Assembly (NCBI GenBank): GCA_964539305.1 | Contig: CAZIIM010000006.1 | Span: 1 to 64,000, forward strand | Direction of reading: 5' to 3' | DNA from: CAZNUM01 sp964539305 | GTDB lineage: Bacteria > Fidelibacterota > Marinisomatia > Marinisomatales > TCS55 | DNA length: 64,000 nt | In this document: positions 44,616-53,471 of the stretch, piece by piece | Numbering within the stretch: position 1 is the first letter of the stretch | Layout of the letters: every line of letters begins with the position of its first letter | Position numbers and translations under genes: made by a program | Notes under the pieces: model-generated | What the model was told of the DNA's origin: nothing | Databases searched by the model: none | Seen by the model: only the letters and a program-made list of their open reading frames with translations

Positions 44616-46445
44616 ATGGAATTAAAATCAATTTTAGCAACCGATTGCGGTAGTACCACTACCAAGGCCATTCTGATTGAACTGGTGGATGGTGAATACC
44701 GCCTGAAGGTGAGGGGAGAAGCTCCCACCACCGTAGAGGCACCTTTTGAGGATGTGACCAAGGGAGTGTTAAATGCCGTTATGGAAGTTGAGGAACTTTC
44801 AGGCCGAAAATTGCTGGAAGAGAATCAAATTATTACACCTCAAAAGGGGAATGTGGGTGTGGATGTCTATGTTTCCACCAGTTCTGCCGGGGGTGGACTG
44901 CAGATGATGGTGGCGGGGGTGGTTAAATCCATGACCGGAGAGAGCGCTGAACGGGCAGCCCTGGGTGCCGGATCCATTGTAATGGATGTGCTGGCTTCCA
45001 ATGACGGACGTCTCCCTCACCAGAAAATACAGCGCATCCGCCAGTTGCGTCCGGATATGATTCTGCTCTCGGGGGGCATCGACGGTGGAACAACCAAACA
45101 CGTGGTGGAACTGGCCGAAATACTGGCAGCGGCTAATCCGAAACCACGGCTGGGATCTAATTATAAATTACCGGTGATTTATGCCGGGAATAACAAGGCC
45201 CAGAAACATATTCAGGAAACCCTGGGAAATATTACAGACCTGGATATTGTGGAAAACATCCGACCAGTGTTGGAACGGGAAAATTTGCGACCCTCGCGCG
45301 ACAAGATCCACGATCTGTTCATGGAACACGTCATGCAGCAGGCCCCAGGCTATAAAAAACTCATGTCCTGGACCGATGCCCCCATCATGCCTACGCCCGG
45401 AGCAGTTGGTTCTCTCATTGAAATGATCGCCAAGGAAGAAAACATTTCTGTTGTGGGGGTCGATATTGGTGGTGCCACCACCGATATTTTCTCTGTATTT
45501 CAGGGGCAGTTCAACCGGACAGTAAGTGCCAATCTGGGAATGAGCTATTCCATTTGTAATGTACTGGCGGAGGCCACGCTACCAAACGTGCTACGGTGGG
45601 TTCCCTTCGATATTGACGAAAAAGAATTGAGTAACCGCATTGGGAATAAAATGATCCGGCCTACCACCGTTCCCCAGTCCCTGGAAGAATTAATGGTTGA
45701 ACAGGCCATCGCCCGGGAAGCATTACGCCTGTCTTTTATTCAGCACAGGGAATTTGCTGTCAGTCTGAAGGGTGTGCAGAAAGAACGCACCATATCTGAT
45801 GCTTTCGAACAGACGGCGACGGGAGAATCACTGGTGAACATGAAAGAACTGGATTTGATTGTAGGGTCCGGTGGTGTCTTGTCCCACGCTCCCCGCCGTC
45901 AACAGGCGGCCAAAATGCTGATCGATGCTTTCCTGCCTGAAGCGATTACCCAACTGGCTGTTGATTCGATTTTTATGATGCCCCAGTTGGGGGTTCTGGC
46001 CAATATCGATAAAAAGGAAATGGCTGAAAGTGCCCGGCGGGCTGCCCTGGAAGTATTTGAAAAAGATTGCTTGATTCGACTGGGGACCTGTATTGCACCC
46101 GTGGGAAAAGCGAAACCGGGAGCCACCCTTCTGAAAGCCGAGATTAAATTCCCCGATGGACAGACCCAGACACTCGAATTAAAAGCAGGCGAATTAAAGG
46201 TTATTCAGGCACCCTATGAACCGCTTCAGGCAAAACTCATTCCCTCTAAACAGATGGATGTGGGTAGTGGAAAGGGTGTTGAAATTAATACGGTTGTCCA
46301 CGGAGGGGTTGTAGGGCTTATTTTTGACGGCCGGGGACGTCCACTAGTCCTGCCGACCAACCACGATGAACGCATCAGTGCTCTCACATCCTGGTTCAGG
46401 GCTATGGATGAATATCCGGAATATGACACAGGGAATCTTCAATAA
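44616..46445 (+). CDS. MutL/GlmL-type ASKHA ATPase
   Basis: Belongs to the family of glutamate-mutase accessory protein GlmL/MutL. It has the actin-like ATPase fold with phosphate-1 loop TDCGSTTTKAILIE at the N-terminus, phosphate-2 loop VVGVDIGGATTDIFSVF near residue 285, and adenosine motif LIVGSGGVLSHAPRR near 415. Length is about 609. In known cases the gene lies with a coenzyme-B12 mutase, but no mutase is present here. Instead, a barrel-sandwich protein and membrane proteins follow. I prefer ATG 44616 to the TTG three codons upstream. The stop overlaps the next ATG by one base. Confidence 0.85.
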   Translation: MELKSILATDCGSTTTKAILIELVDGEYRLKVRGEAPTTVEAPFEDVTKGVLNAVMEVEELSGRKLLEENQIITPQKGNVGVDVYVSTSSAGGGLQMMVAGVVKSMTGESAERAALGAGSIVMDVLASNDGRLPHQKIQRIRQLRPDMILLSGGIDGGTTKHVVELAEILAAANPKPRLGSNYKLPVIYAGNNKAQKHIQETLGNITDLDIVENIRPVLERENLRPSRDKIHDLFMEHVMQQAPGYKKLMSWTDAPIMPTPGAVGSLIEMIAKEENISVVGVDIGGATTDIFSVFQGQFNRTVSANLGMSYSICNVLAEATLPNVLRWVPFDIDEKELSNRIGNKMIRPTTVPQSLEELMVEQAIAREALRLSFIQHREFAVSLKGVQKERTISDAFEQTATGESLVNMKELDLIVGSGGVLSHAPRRQQAAKMLIDAFLPEAITQLAVDSIFMMPQLGVLANIDKKEMAESARRAALEVFEKDCLIRLGTCIAPVGKAKPGATLLKAEIKFPDGQTQTLELKAGELKVIQAPYEPLQAKLIPSKQMDVGSGKGVEINTVVHGGVVGLIFDGRGRPLVLPTNHDERISALTSWFRAMDEYPEYDTGNLQ

Positions 46446-47572
46446 TGGCACATTCTTACACACCTGGACTTAAAGTTCTGCATGAAACTAAAATCATTAA
46501 AGATCGTATTCTGCCCCTGAAAGGGGAGGTGGTCGTTAAAGTCGGCCAACAGGTTGAACCGGACGATGTGGTGGCAAAAACCGATTTGCCGGGAAATATT
46601 CAGATGGTCAACATTGCCAACCTGCTGAATATCGATCCCGGGGATGCAAAAACTGTCTTAACGAAAGAAGTGGGTAGTCCCGTTAAAAAGGGAGAAATAA
46701 TCGCCGAGACCAAAGGCATTTTTGGATTGTTTAAATCCAACGTGACCTCACCGATTGATGGAACGCTGGAGGCCATTTCGGATGTAACCGGTCAGGCGGT
46801 CTTCAGAGAAGCCCCCATTCCTGTCAACGTGGATGCTTATATGCGGGGGACGGTTACCAAGATTATTCCTGAAGAAGGAGTTACCGTTGAAACTCAGGGT
46901 GCTTTTATTCAGGGGATCTTCGGCATCGGCGGCGAAAACAGGGGAAAACTCAAAATCCTGGTTAATAGCCGGGATCAGGAAATTACACCGGAGTTGATTA
47001 CATCAGATTTAGAAGGGCAAATTGTCGTTGGCGGCTCCTTCATCAGTCTAGAAGCTTTTCAAAAAGCGATCCGTATGAAAGTGGCCGGTGTCGTGGTGGG
47101 TGGATTTAATTATTCCGACCTAAAAGCTATTCTGGGATACACGTTGGGTGTAGCCATTACAGGCTCGGAAGAAATCGGAACTTCCCTCATCGTTACTGAG
47201 GGTTATGGTTCCATTAAAATGAGCGACCGCACCTTTGATTTATTGAAGCAGTACGAAGGACGGGATGCCTCCATCAATGGAGCCACCCAGATCCGGGCGG
47301 GCGTCATACGTCCGGAAATTGTCATTCCTCTGGAACCGGAAGAGTTGACCGGTAGCGCTAAGGAAATTCATCGGGCCGAAGCCGTCCGGGAGGGAAGTTT
47401 GGTACGAATTATCCGCGCACCGTACTTTGGATTGTTGGGGAAAATTGTTAAACTTCCACCCGAATTGCAGCAAATGGAATCTGAAACGATGGTCAGGGTA
47501 GCGGAAGTCGAAATCGACGGCGATATTTACTCCATTCCCAGATCAAACCTTGAGATGGTGGAAACCAATTAA
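46445..47572 (+). CDS. Barrel-sandwich-hybrid protein with KOW-like C-terminus
   Basis: A soluble 375-residue protein with no signal peptide. The N-terminal 150 residues look like one or two lipoyl/RnfC-type barrel-sandwich hybrids: KVGQQVEPDDVVAKTDLPG, GSPVKKGEIIAETKGIFGLF and VTSPIDGTLEAISDVTGQ. No biotinyl or lipoyl MKM/DKA lysine motif is seen. A middle domain (about 175-260) has EGQIVVGGSFISLEAFQKAI. The last 60 residues resemble a KOW/SH3-like barrel: GSLVRIIRAPYFGLLGKIVK and VRVAEVEIDGDIYSIPRSNL. The gene is sandwiched between the ATPase and the membrane genes with overlaps on both sides, so it is probably a cytoplasmic adaptor of the same complex. Confidence 0.7.
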   Translation: MAHSYTPGLKVLHETKIIKDRILPLKGEVVVKVGQQVEPDDVVAKTDLPGNIQMVNIANLLNIDPGDAKTVLTKEVGSPVKKGEIIAETKGIFGLFKSNVTSPIDGTLEAISDVTGQAVFREAPIPVNVDAYMRGTVTKIIPEEGVTVETQGAFIQGIFGIGGENRGKLKILVNSRDQEITPELITSDLEGQIVVGGSFISLEAFQKAIRMKVAGVVVGGFNYSDLKAILGYTLGVAITGSEEIGTSLIVTEGYGSIKMSDRTFDLLKQYEGRDASINGATQIRAGVIRPEIVIPLEPEELTGSAKEIHRAEAVREGSLVRIIRAPYFGLLGKIVKLPPELQQMESETMVRVAEVEIDGDIYSIPRSNLEMVETN

Positions 47573-47897
47573 TACTTCAACCCAGACCCTGGAACCCGAA
47601 ATTCGTCTACGCTCCGCCGAAGACGAAGCTTTTATTTCCCGTCTGGCTAAAAAGATTCTGGATTCCGGTCTGGTTACTCCAGCCATCTTTTTTCTGGAGC
47701 TGTCCAAACCACTGGCCCTTTTAGGCTCCCACGCACTGATATTTTTCGGACCAATTATAAATGCGTTTATTCGAACAGACGGTTATTACCGGGCTGCTGA
47801 ATTATTTGAAGAACCTCAGAATGTGGAATTTTTAATCCGTGAAATCGAACGATTGGATCAGGTAGCAAAACAGAACAAGGAGGAGAAACCTCAGTGA
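47550..47897 (+). CDS. Small membrane-associated protein of the GlmL-like operon
   Basis: 115 residues, starting at TTG inside the end of the upstream gene (23-base overlap). A long hydrophobic stretch (about residues 38-70: VTPAIFFLELSKPLALLGSH, then ALIFFGPIINAFI) can form one or two helices, flanked by charged ends. The tail is Glu/Lys-rich. The family is not recognised. The AAGGAGG ribosome binding site of the next gene lies within its last codons. Confidence 0.65.
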   Translation: MRWWKPINTSTQTLEPEIRLRSAEDEAFISRLAKKILDSGLVTPAIFFLELSKPLALLGSHALIFFGPIINAFIRTDGYYRAAELFEEPQNVEFLIREIERLDQVAKQNKEEKPQ

Positions 47898-48757
47898 AAG
47901 ATAAACAGTTCTGGCTGGTAGTCGGGGGCTTTGCCCTAGCCTTTCTTATCTACTGGTTATTGGGACATCCGTATTTCAAGCTGGAACGGATTGTCATGTT
48001 TTTCGCCATCCTGCTGATGGTGGGGGTATTGATTTACTACATCCGGGTGGCTGAACGGGGCGAACCCATTTTCTTGCGAACCATCCCCGGTTTAAAGGCG
48101 ATTGAAGAGGCGGTGGGACGCAGTACTGAAATGGGAAAAGAAGTACTGTACGTTCCCGGTATCATGGATATGGACCAGGTGGAAACGGTAGCCGGCGTCA
48201 TCATCCTGGGATATGTGGCCAGAATGACTTCCCGCTATGAGACGAATTTGAATGTTCCCGTATCTCGTTCTATCGTGATGAAAGCAGCCCGAGAATCCTG
48301 CAAGGAGTCCTACCTGCTGGAGGGACGTCCGGACATGTTCCACGAGGATATGGTTCATTATTTGACGGATGATCAATTCGCCTATGCTGCAGGGGTCAAT
48401 GGCATTATGAATCGGGAGCGACCGGCGGCGTGCCTTTACATGGGAAAATTTTATGCGGAGTCCTTAATTCTGGCGGAAACAGGGAACTCCATCGGCGCCA
48501 TCCAGATCGCCGGTACGGCTTCGCCAGCCCAGATCCCGTTCTTTGTGACCGCCTGTGACTATACGTTAATTGGCGAGGAATTCTTCGCTGCCAGTGCCTA
48601 TTTATCCCAGAAACCGGAACTGATCGGCGGCGTCAAAGGGCAAGACATTTTAAAAGCCCTGATTATTGCCGTCATTATTCTCACAATGGGATTCCGGTTT
48701 ATCCACGAAATGGGATGGATCGACTGGAATGTCCTGCAATTTTTAACCGTCCAGTAG
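47894..48757 (+). CDS. DUF6754-like membrane protein
   Basis: 287 residues. Two N-terminal helices (LVVGGFALAFLIYWLL and IVMFFAILLMVGVLIYYI), a large conserved soluble domain, and a C-terminal helix (ILKALIIAVIILTMGF). The soluble part has GLKAIEEAVGRSTEMGKEVL, VPGIMDMDQVETVAGVIILG, and the striking run AESLILAETGNSIGAIQIAG and CDYTLIGEEFFAASAYLS. I recall these as DUF6754 hallmarks. The function is unknown. The start is GTG with a very good AGGAGG site, overlapping the previous stop by four bases. Confidence 0.75.
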   Translation: MKDKQFWLVVGGFALAFLIYWLLGHPYFKLERIVMFFAILLMVGVLIYYIRVAERGEPIFLRTIPGLKAIEEAVGRSTEMGKEVLYVPGIMDMDQVETVAGVIILGYVARMTSRYETNLNVPVSRSIVMKAARESCKESYLLEGRPDMFHEDMVHYLTDDQFAYAAGVNGIMNRERPAACLYMGKFYAESLILAETGNSIGAIQIAGTASPAQIPFFVTACDYTLIGEEFFAASAYLSQKPELIGGVKGQDILKALIIAVIILTMGFRFIHEMGWIDWNVLQFLTVQ

Positions 48758-48766
48758 GAGAACACT

Positions 48767-49798
48767 ATGTTTTGGAAACGGCAAGTTCCGATAACGATTG
48801 TGGCAGTGGTGGGTTTCATCACCCTGTTTGGCTGGTTTATTGATCACCCTGCAATCGAAGCCTTTGTCAATGACGACGCAACCCAGTGGTTCGACATTCT
48901 GGCCAGTTTTGCCATTTTTCTGGGGGCATTGAACCTAATGAAACTGCAATCGCAGAAAATAATTAAACGGAAAAAAGGATGGCCTTACAGCGTTATGGCT
49001 ATCTTGGGTTTCTTCTTCGCCCTCACTGCCGGGTTCGTTCTCCGTGGTTCCTATACCCTGGAGATTGAAAATCCCGGCAACAATCCCCAACAGGTCGCGG
49101 CCGTCCTTGCACCTGAAATTCACAAGGATATGGAAACGACAACCTCCATTTTATCCATTATTGATGCTGAGACGCCTTTTAAAATGGATTCACCGTACTG
49201 GACGCGGAAAAAAGCCGATCAGGTGGCTGAGGCCCTGACAGCGGCCGGAGCAACTGCGAGAGTGATTCCAGCCGAATGGGGCTCCCATATTAGCACCCGG
49301 GGCAGCCTGTTTAACTGGATGTTTTACAAAATCTTTACGCCTTTGAGTGCCACCATGTTTGCTCTGCTGGCTTTCTTCGTCGCTTCCGCTTCCTACCGGG
49401 CATTCCGCATCCGGAATTTTGAGGCGACCCTTTTATTGACTTCGGGAATCATTATCATGCTGGGAAGGGTACCGGTGGGGAGTAAAATTTCCAGCTGGTT
49501 CATTATGTACATCGTAGTCCTTTTCTGTGGGATTGGCATTAACCAGTGGCTCAAGAATAAAAAAATTACGTTTTTTGCCGTGGCCGGCGGATTGCTTGCG
49601 GTAACGATCGCCGGTTTCCTTACAGGGTGGCCGGTGGATAAACCGGGAATATTTTATTTACCTTTATTACAGGACTGGATTTACAATTTCCCCAATGTGG
49701 CCGGCGCAAGAGCGATTATGATTGGAATTGGTCTGGGAATCATTTCCACGTCCATACGCTACATCCTCGGTATTGAAAAATCCTATATCGGAGAATAA
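48767..49798 (+). CDS. Polytopic membrane protein of the GlmL-like operon
   Basis: 343 residues with about eight hydrophobic helices. Three lie at the N-terminus (ITIVAVVGFITLFGWFI, WFDILASFAIFLGALNLM, YSVMAILGFFFALTAGFVL), then a soluble loop of about 100 residues (ENPGNNPQQVAAVLAPEI ... AEALTAAGATARVIPAEWG). Five more helices follow, with SSWFIMYIVVLFCGIGIN and the last near the C-terminus. The family is not recognised. A site AGGAGAAC precedes the ATG. It is 9 bases after the DUF6754-like gene. Confidence 0.7.
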   Translation: MFWKRQVPITIVAVVGFITLFGWFIDHPAIEAFVNDDATQWFDILASFAIFLGALNLMKLQSQKIIKRKKGWPYSVMAILGFFFALTAGFVLRGSYTLEIENPGNNPQQVAAVLAPEIHKDMETTTSILSIIDAETPFKMDSPYWTRKKADQVAEALTAAGATARVIPAEWGSHISTRGSLFNWMFYKIFTPLSATMFALLAFFVASASYRAFRIRNFEATLLLTSGIIIMLGRVPVGSKISSWFIMYIVVLFCGIGINQWLKNKKITFFAVAGGLLAVTIAGFLTGWPVDKPGIFYLPLLQDWIYNFPNVAGARAIMIGIGLGIISTSIRYILGIEKSYIGE

Positions 49799-49800
49799 TT

Positions 49801-50646
49801 ATGAAATTTCTTGAAAATCTGATTCTGAAACTGGGGCATGTGGATCGGCGCTGGATTTTCCTGATTATTGCCGCTGTAGTGGCCTTGCCTTTGTTTTTCC
49901 CGTTAGGATTACCCATTCGTCCCACCAATGCCACCCAGGTGGCCTATAATGCCATTGAAAGCTTGCCGCCGAATTCGAAGGTCCTCGTGTCTTTCGAGTA
50001 CGGTCCCAGCACTAAGCCGGAAATCCATCCCATGGCGATCGCTGTTTTACGCCACCTCTTCCGGAACGGACAGAAAGTGTATGTCACCTGTCTCTGGCCC
50101 GATGGTCAATTCATGGCGGAGGAGGCCTTGAACCAGGTGGCGAAAAAAGAATATCATCTCACCTACGGTGAGGATTACGTCCTGTTGGGGTTCCGACCGG
50201 GGAATGAAGCGGTCGTGAAGGGCGTTGTCAGTAATTTAAGGAAAATGTACACGGTGGATGCCCGGGGCACTCTAATCGATAAAATTCCCATGATGGAAGG
50301 GATTAACAATTTTAAGGATTTCGACTTCCTTTTCTCCGCTTCCGCCGGTTATCCCGGGACGGTGGAATGGGTTCAGTATGCCTCCGATCCCACGGGGGTG
50401 CCCATGAGCACCGGTACCACTTCAATTCAGGTAAATGAGGTAATGCCCTATGTCCAATCGGGCCAGGTGAACGGGATTCTGGCAGGCATGCCGGGAGCCG
50501 CCGAATACGAAGCTCTCATTGGTGAACCGGGAATCGGAACCAGCGGTATGGATGCCCAATCCATTGCCCACCTGGTGATCGTCCTGTTTATCGTCCTTGG
50601 GAACGTGGGTTATTTCATCGAACGCAAACGTGCTAGAAAATATTAA
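49801..50646 (+). CDS. Membrane-anchored soluble-domain protein of the GlmL-like operon
   Basis: 281 residues with one helix near the N-terminus (IFLIIAAVVALPLFFPLGL) and one at the C-terminus (SIAHLVIVLFIVLGNVGYFI), enclosing about 210 soluble residues. The soluble domain opens ATQVAYNAIESLPPNSKVLV and contains SFEYGPSTKPEIHPMAIAVL and GFRPGNEAVVKGVVSNL, repeated alpha/beta elements suggestive of a Rossmann-like fold. The C-terminal part of the domain reads VNGILAGMPGAAEYEALIG. The family is not recognised. It starts 2 bases after the previous stop. Confidence 0.7.
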   Translation: MKFLENLILKLGHVDRRWIFLIIAAVVALPLFFPLGLPIRPTNATQVAYNAIESLPPNSKVLVSFEYGPSTKPEIHPMAIAVLRHLFRNGQKVYVTCLWPDGQFMAEEALNQVAKKEYHLTYGEDYVLLGFRPGNEAVVKGVVSNLRKMYTVDARGTLIDKIPMMEGINNFKDFDFLFSASAGYPGTVEWVQYASDPTGVPMSTGTTSIQVNEVMPYVQSGQVNGILAGMPGAAEYEALIGEPGIGTSGMDAQSIAHLVIVLFIVLGNVGYFIERKRARKY

Positions 50647-50664
50647 GGTCGGGAGAGATTTAAT

Positions 50665-51522
50665 ATGAATGGAGCAGAAATTTTCGGCGGATGGATTGCA
50701 GCCTTCCTGACTTTGGCCATCTTTTCCTATCTTTACAAGGATAACCCCTTCTACAAGATTGCGGAACACATCTTTGTCGGGGTTTCGGCGGGATATTGGA
50801 CTTCCATGTATTTCTGGACCCAGATCCAGCCAAACCTTTTTGGTCGGCTATGGCCCAAGATTGAACCCGGAACCCTGGACAGCGGTTTCATGAAATTCTG
50901 GTATGGGATTTACAATACACTGGGAGCGGTTCTACCTGCTGTTTTCCCGACAGGGGGTATCGATAAGGGGCATGGAATGCACCTGATTTACATCATTCCC
51001 TTCATCCTGGGGATTATGATGTTATTAAGTGTCTTTTCCAAGATGAGCTGGTTTGCCCGGTGGGGCATCGCCTATACGGTGGGTATGGCCGCCGGTCTGA
51101 GAGCTTACGGATTCCTGAATTCGAATGTAATTGGACAAATCAAGGGGTCCGCTGTTCGGTTCGTCGGTGATTTACCCTTTTTCAGCCTTCTGGGAGACAG
51201 TATTTTCAACAGTTTTATTATTATTGTGGGTACAATTGCCGGACTCCTGTATTTTTACTTTTCCAGGGAGCACACGGGCTGGCTGGGTAAAGTTTCACGA
51301 TTCGGAATCTATTTCCTGATGATCAGCTTTGGTGCATCTTTCGGATTTGCCGTTATGGGGCGAATATCCCTGTTAATTGGACGTTTTATTGACCTGATCG
51401 ACTATTCTGGAGGCCGGTACCACCATGCCACTTTATGGATATTAGTCATCATGGTGTTGTTACTTGGTTACAGCGCATTCAAGGATCAGAGTGGCAATAA
51501 GCCCAACACCGATGAAGCATGA
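50665..51522 (+). CDS. Polytopic membrane protein of the GlmL-like operon
   Basis: 285 residues with about seven or eight helices: GGWIAAFLTLAIFSYLY, IAEHIFVGVSAGYWTSMYFW, LIYIIPFILGIMMLLSVF, IAYTVGMAAGLRAYGFL, IFNSFIIIVGTIAGLLYFY and others to the C-terminus. The AEHIFVGVSAGYW and TVGMAAGLRAYGF segments have conserved-looking small and aromatic residues but I do not recognise the family. GGGAGAG lies 7-10 bases upstream of the ATG. The OppD-like gene starts within its last codons. Confidence 0.7.
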   Translation: MNGAEIFGGWIAAFLTLAIFSYLYKDNPFYKIAEHIFVGVSAGYWTSMYFWTQIQPNLFGRLWPKIEPGTLDSGFMKFWYGIYNTLGAVLPAVFPTGGIDKGHGMHLIYIIPFILGIMMLLSVFSKMSWFARWGIAYTVGMAAGLRAYGFLNSNVIGQIKGSAVRFVGDLPFFSLLGDSIFNSFIIIVGTIAGLLYFYFSREHTGWLGKVSRFGIYFLMISFGASFGFAVMGRISLLIGRFIDLIDYSGGRYHHATLWILVIMVLLLGYSAFKDQSGNKPNTDEA

Positions 51523-52435
51523 CCGGCTGATTCATATTAAACAATTATCCGTTTCCTTTCCCGTAAAAGGAGACCTGGTTCCGGTTGTGGATCAGGTCTC
51601 CTTTTCTGTTTTTAATGGGGAAATCCTGGCGTTAGTGGGGGAATCAGGGTGCGGAAAATCCCAGATTGCCCTGGCGCTCATGGGTTTGAACCATCCCCAG
51701 GCGCAGGTCCAATTAACCGGAATGGGACTGGATTGCAGGAAAGCCATGATTTTTCAGGAACCAATGACCGCTCTTAACCCGGTTATTACTATCGGAGAAC
51801 AAATTCGGGAAGCGATTTCAGAAAAAGCATTCGCCACCAGAGAACGGGTTTATGAATTGTTACGGGAAGTAAAAATCAGTGAGCCGAAAAAACGGTACAA
51901 GCAATATCCCCACGAATTCTCCGGTGGCATGCGGCAACGGGTGCTCATTGCTGCTGCTTTGGCCCGGAAACCCAAACTGTTGATTGCCGATGAACCCACT
52001 ACGGCCCTGGACGTCACCATACAGAGCCAGATTGTGGCTCTGTTAAAGTCATTGAACCAGCGGATTGGTCTTTCCATTCTGTTTATTACGCACGATCTCG
52101 GTCTGGTGAAAAAAGTGGCGCATCGGACCATGGTCATGTATGCGGGAAAGATCGTCGAATCCGGGCCGACGGAAGAAGTCTTAACTGCGTCAAGGCACCC
52201 TTACACGGCCGATTTAATGAAGCTTTCCATTTTGGAAAAGAATGGGCATGGGAAATTCCCAGCGATTCCGGGTACGGTCCCGGCGCCCCATGACTACCAC
52301 TCTGGCTGTCGTTATCATCCCCGTTGTTCCTATGCTAAACCGGATTGCGAACAGGGCGAACCGAAGACGGAAACAGAGGCGGAACATTCCTGGTTTTGTA
52401 ACTACGCTCTGGAGGGAAGGGGTGCTTCCGAATGA
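51512..52435 (+). CDS. Oligopeptide/dipeptide ABC transporter ATP-binding protein (OppD/DppD type)
   Basis: Complete ABC ATPase of 307 residues. Walker A GESGCGKS, Q-loop FQEPMTALNP, signature FSGGMRQRV, Walker B LLIADEPTTALDV, H-loop ITHD, and the oligo_HPY C-terminal extension with Cys-rich CRYHPRC. I chose ATG 51512. The longer frame runs inside the preceding gene. It overlaps the membrane gene by 11 bases. It lacks the expected OppF partner, permeases and binding protein in this window, so either those are elsewhere or it energises another complex. Confidence 0.88.
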   Translation: MKHDRLIHIKQLSVSFPVKGDLVPVVDQVSFSVFNGEILALVGESGCGKSQIALALMGLNHPQAQVQLTGMGLDCRKAMIFQEPMTALNPVITIGEQIREAISEKAFATRERVYELLREVKISEPKKRYKQYPHEFSGGMRQRVLIAAALARKPKLLIADEPTTALDVTIQSQIVALLKSLNQRIGLSILFITHDLGLVKKVAHRTMVMYAGKIVESGPTEEVLTASRHPYTADLMKLSILEKNGHGKFPAIPGTVPAPHDYHSGCRYHPRCSYAKPDCEQGEPKTETEAEHSWFCNYALEGRGASE

Positions 52436-52486
52436 CTTTGAAACCAATGTAAATTTTTCTTTGGTTTTACTATAGAAACCTGCCAG

Positions 52487-52515
52487 TTGAAGGATATTTA
52501 AAACACAGGTACAAT
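52487..52515 (+). promoter_or_regulatory. Candidate sigma-70 promoter for the lysine-catabolic operon
   Basis: TTGAAG (52487-52492) and TACAAT (52510-52515) are separated by exactly 17 bases, in the 104-base spacer before the dehydrogenase gene. The start GTG at 52540 has AAAGGA about 9 bases upstream. Confidence 0.45.
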
Positions 52516-52539
52516 ATTACTTAATTAAAGGATTTTTAC

Positions 52540-53471
52540 GTGGATACAATTTTAAAAGAACTGGGAATAGAATCCCTGAATCCCGGATCCTGTTCTGGAA
52601 AAGGATTTTGGGCTTCAACTGAAGGGGAAATTTTACCATCGATTAATCCCTCGACCGGAGAAGTCATTGCAACCGTTGCCATGGCCGGACAGAAGGAGTA
52701 CGACCAGGTGGTTCAACGGGCATCGGAAGCCTTCCAACAGTGGAGAACAGTTCCGGCGCCGGTCCGGGGGGAATTGGTCCGTCAAATGGGACTGGCCCTG
52801 CGGGAAAAGAAAGATGCTCTGGGAAGTCTGGTAGCACTGGAGATGGGAAAAATCAAGCAGGAGGGATATGGCGAAGTTCAGGAAATGATTGATATCGCCG
52901 ATTTTGCCGTCGGGCAATCCAGGATGCTGTACGGTAAAACGATGCATTCGGAACGGAAAGATCACCGGATGTACGAGCAGTGGCATCCCCTAGGACCGAT
53001 CGGTGTGATTTCGGCCTTTAATTTCCCAGTCGCCGTCTGGGCCTGGAATGCTTTTATTGCCGCTATTGCCGGGGATACGGTCATCTGGAAACCCTCTTCG
53101 TCGGTTCCTTTATGCAGTATTGCCATCCAAAACATTTGTAATGAGGTGATGGAGGCCAATGGCTATTCCGGCATTTTCAATCTGGTGATTGGAAAAGGGT
53201 CCACCATTGGTGAAACGCTGGTCAAGGACAAGCGCATTCCTCTCATTTCATTCACCGGCTCGACAGCCATGGGTCGGCACGTCAGTGAACAGGTGGCGAA
53301 GCGTTTTGGCAANNNNNNNNNNNNNNNNNNNNNNNNNNNNNNNNNNNNNNNNNNNNNNNNNNNNNNNNNNNNNNNNNNNNNNNNNNNNNNNNNNNNNNNN
53401 NNNNNNNNNNNNGAATTGAATTAACGCCTGAATCCTTGAACCCTTTTAACTGGAAAGACGCAACGAAATGA
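52540..53471 (+). CDS. Aminoadipate-semialdehyde dehydrogenase (ALDH7 type), interrupted by assembly gap
   Basis: The first 257 residues match ALDH7/antiquitin-like dehydrogenases: INPSTGEVIATVAMAGQKEY, GPIGVISAFNFPVAVWAWN, WKPSSSVPL and the NAD-binding SFTGSTAMGRHV. The catalytic Glu and Cys would lie in the gap. After the gap, the frame reading IELTPESLNPFNWKDATK ends in TGA at 53469-53471, overlapping the ATG of the aminotransferase as ATGA, so I take that as the true C-terminus. The family is about 510 residues, so roughly 240 residues (about 700 bases) are missing although only 100 Ns are shown. With the next gene it would convert lysine to 2-aminoadipate. Confidence 0.82.
53313..53412. 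other. Assembly gap (100 N) of unknown true size
   Basis: Unlike the other two N runs, its flanks share no duplicated sequence, so real sequence is missing. The length of the ALDH7 family predicts about 700 missing bases. Confidence 0.9.

Noticed and set aside
51464..51511. Longer start of the OppD-type ATPase
   Set aside because: The extra residues lie in the coding region of the preceding gene and are not typical of OppD N-termini.
53413..53424. ALDH ending at TAA 53422-53424 (ELN end)
   Set aside because: The alternative frame gives an 18-residue tail and a stop overlapping the next ATG, which fits the coupled pattern seen throughout this operon; the gap prevents proof.
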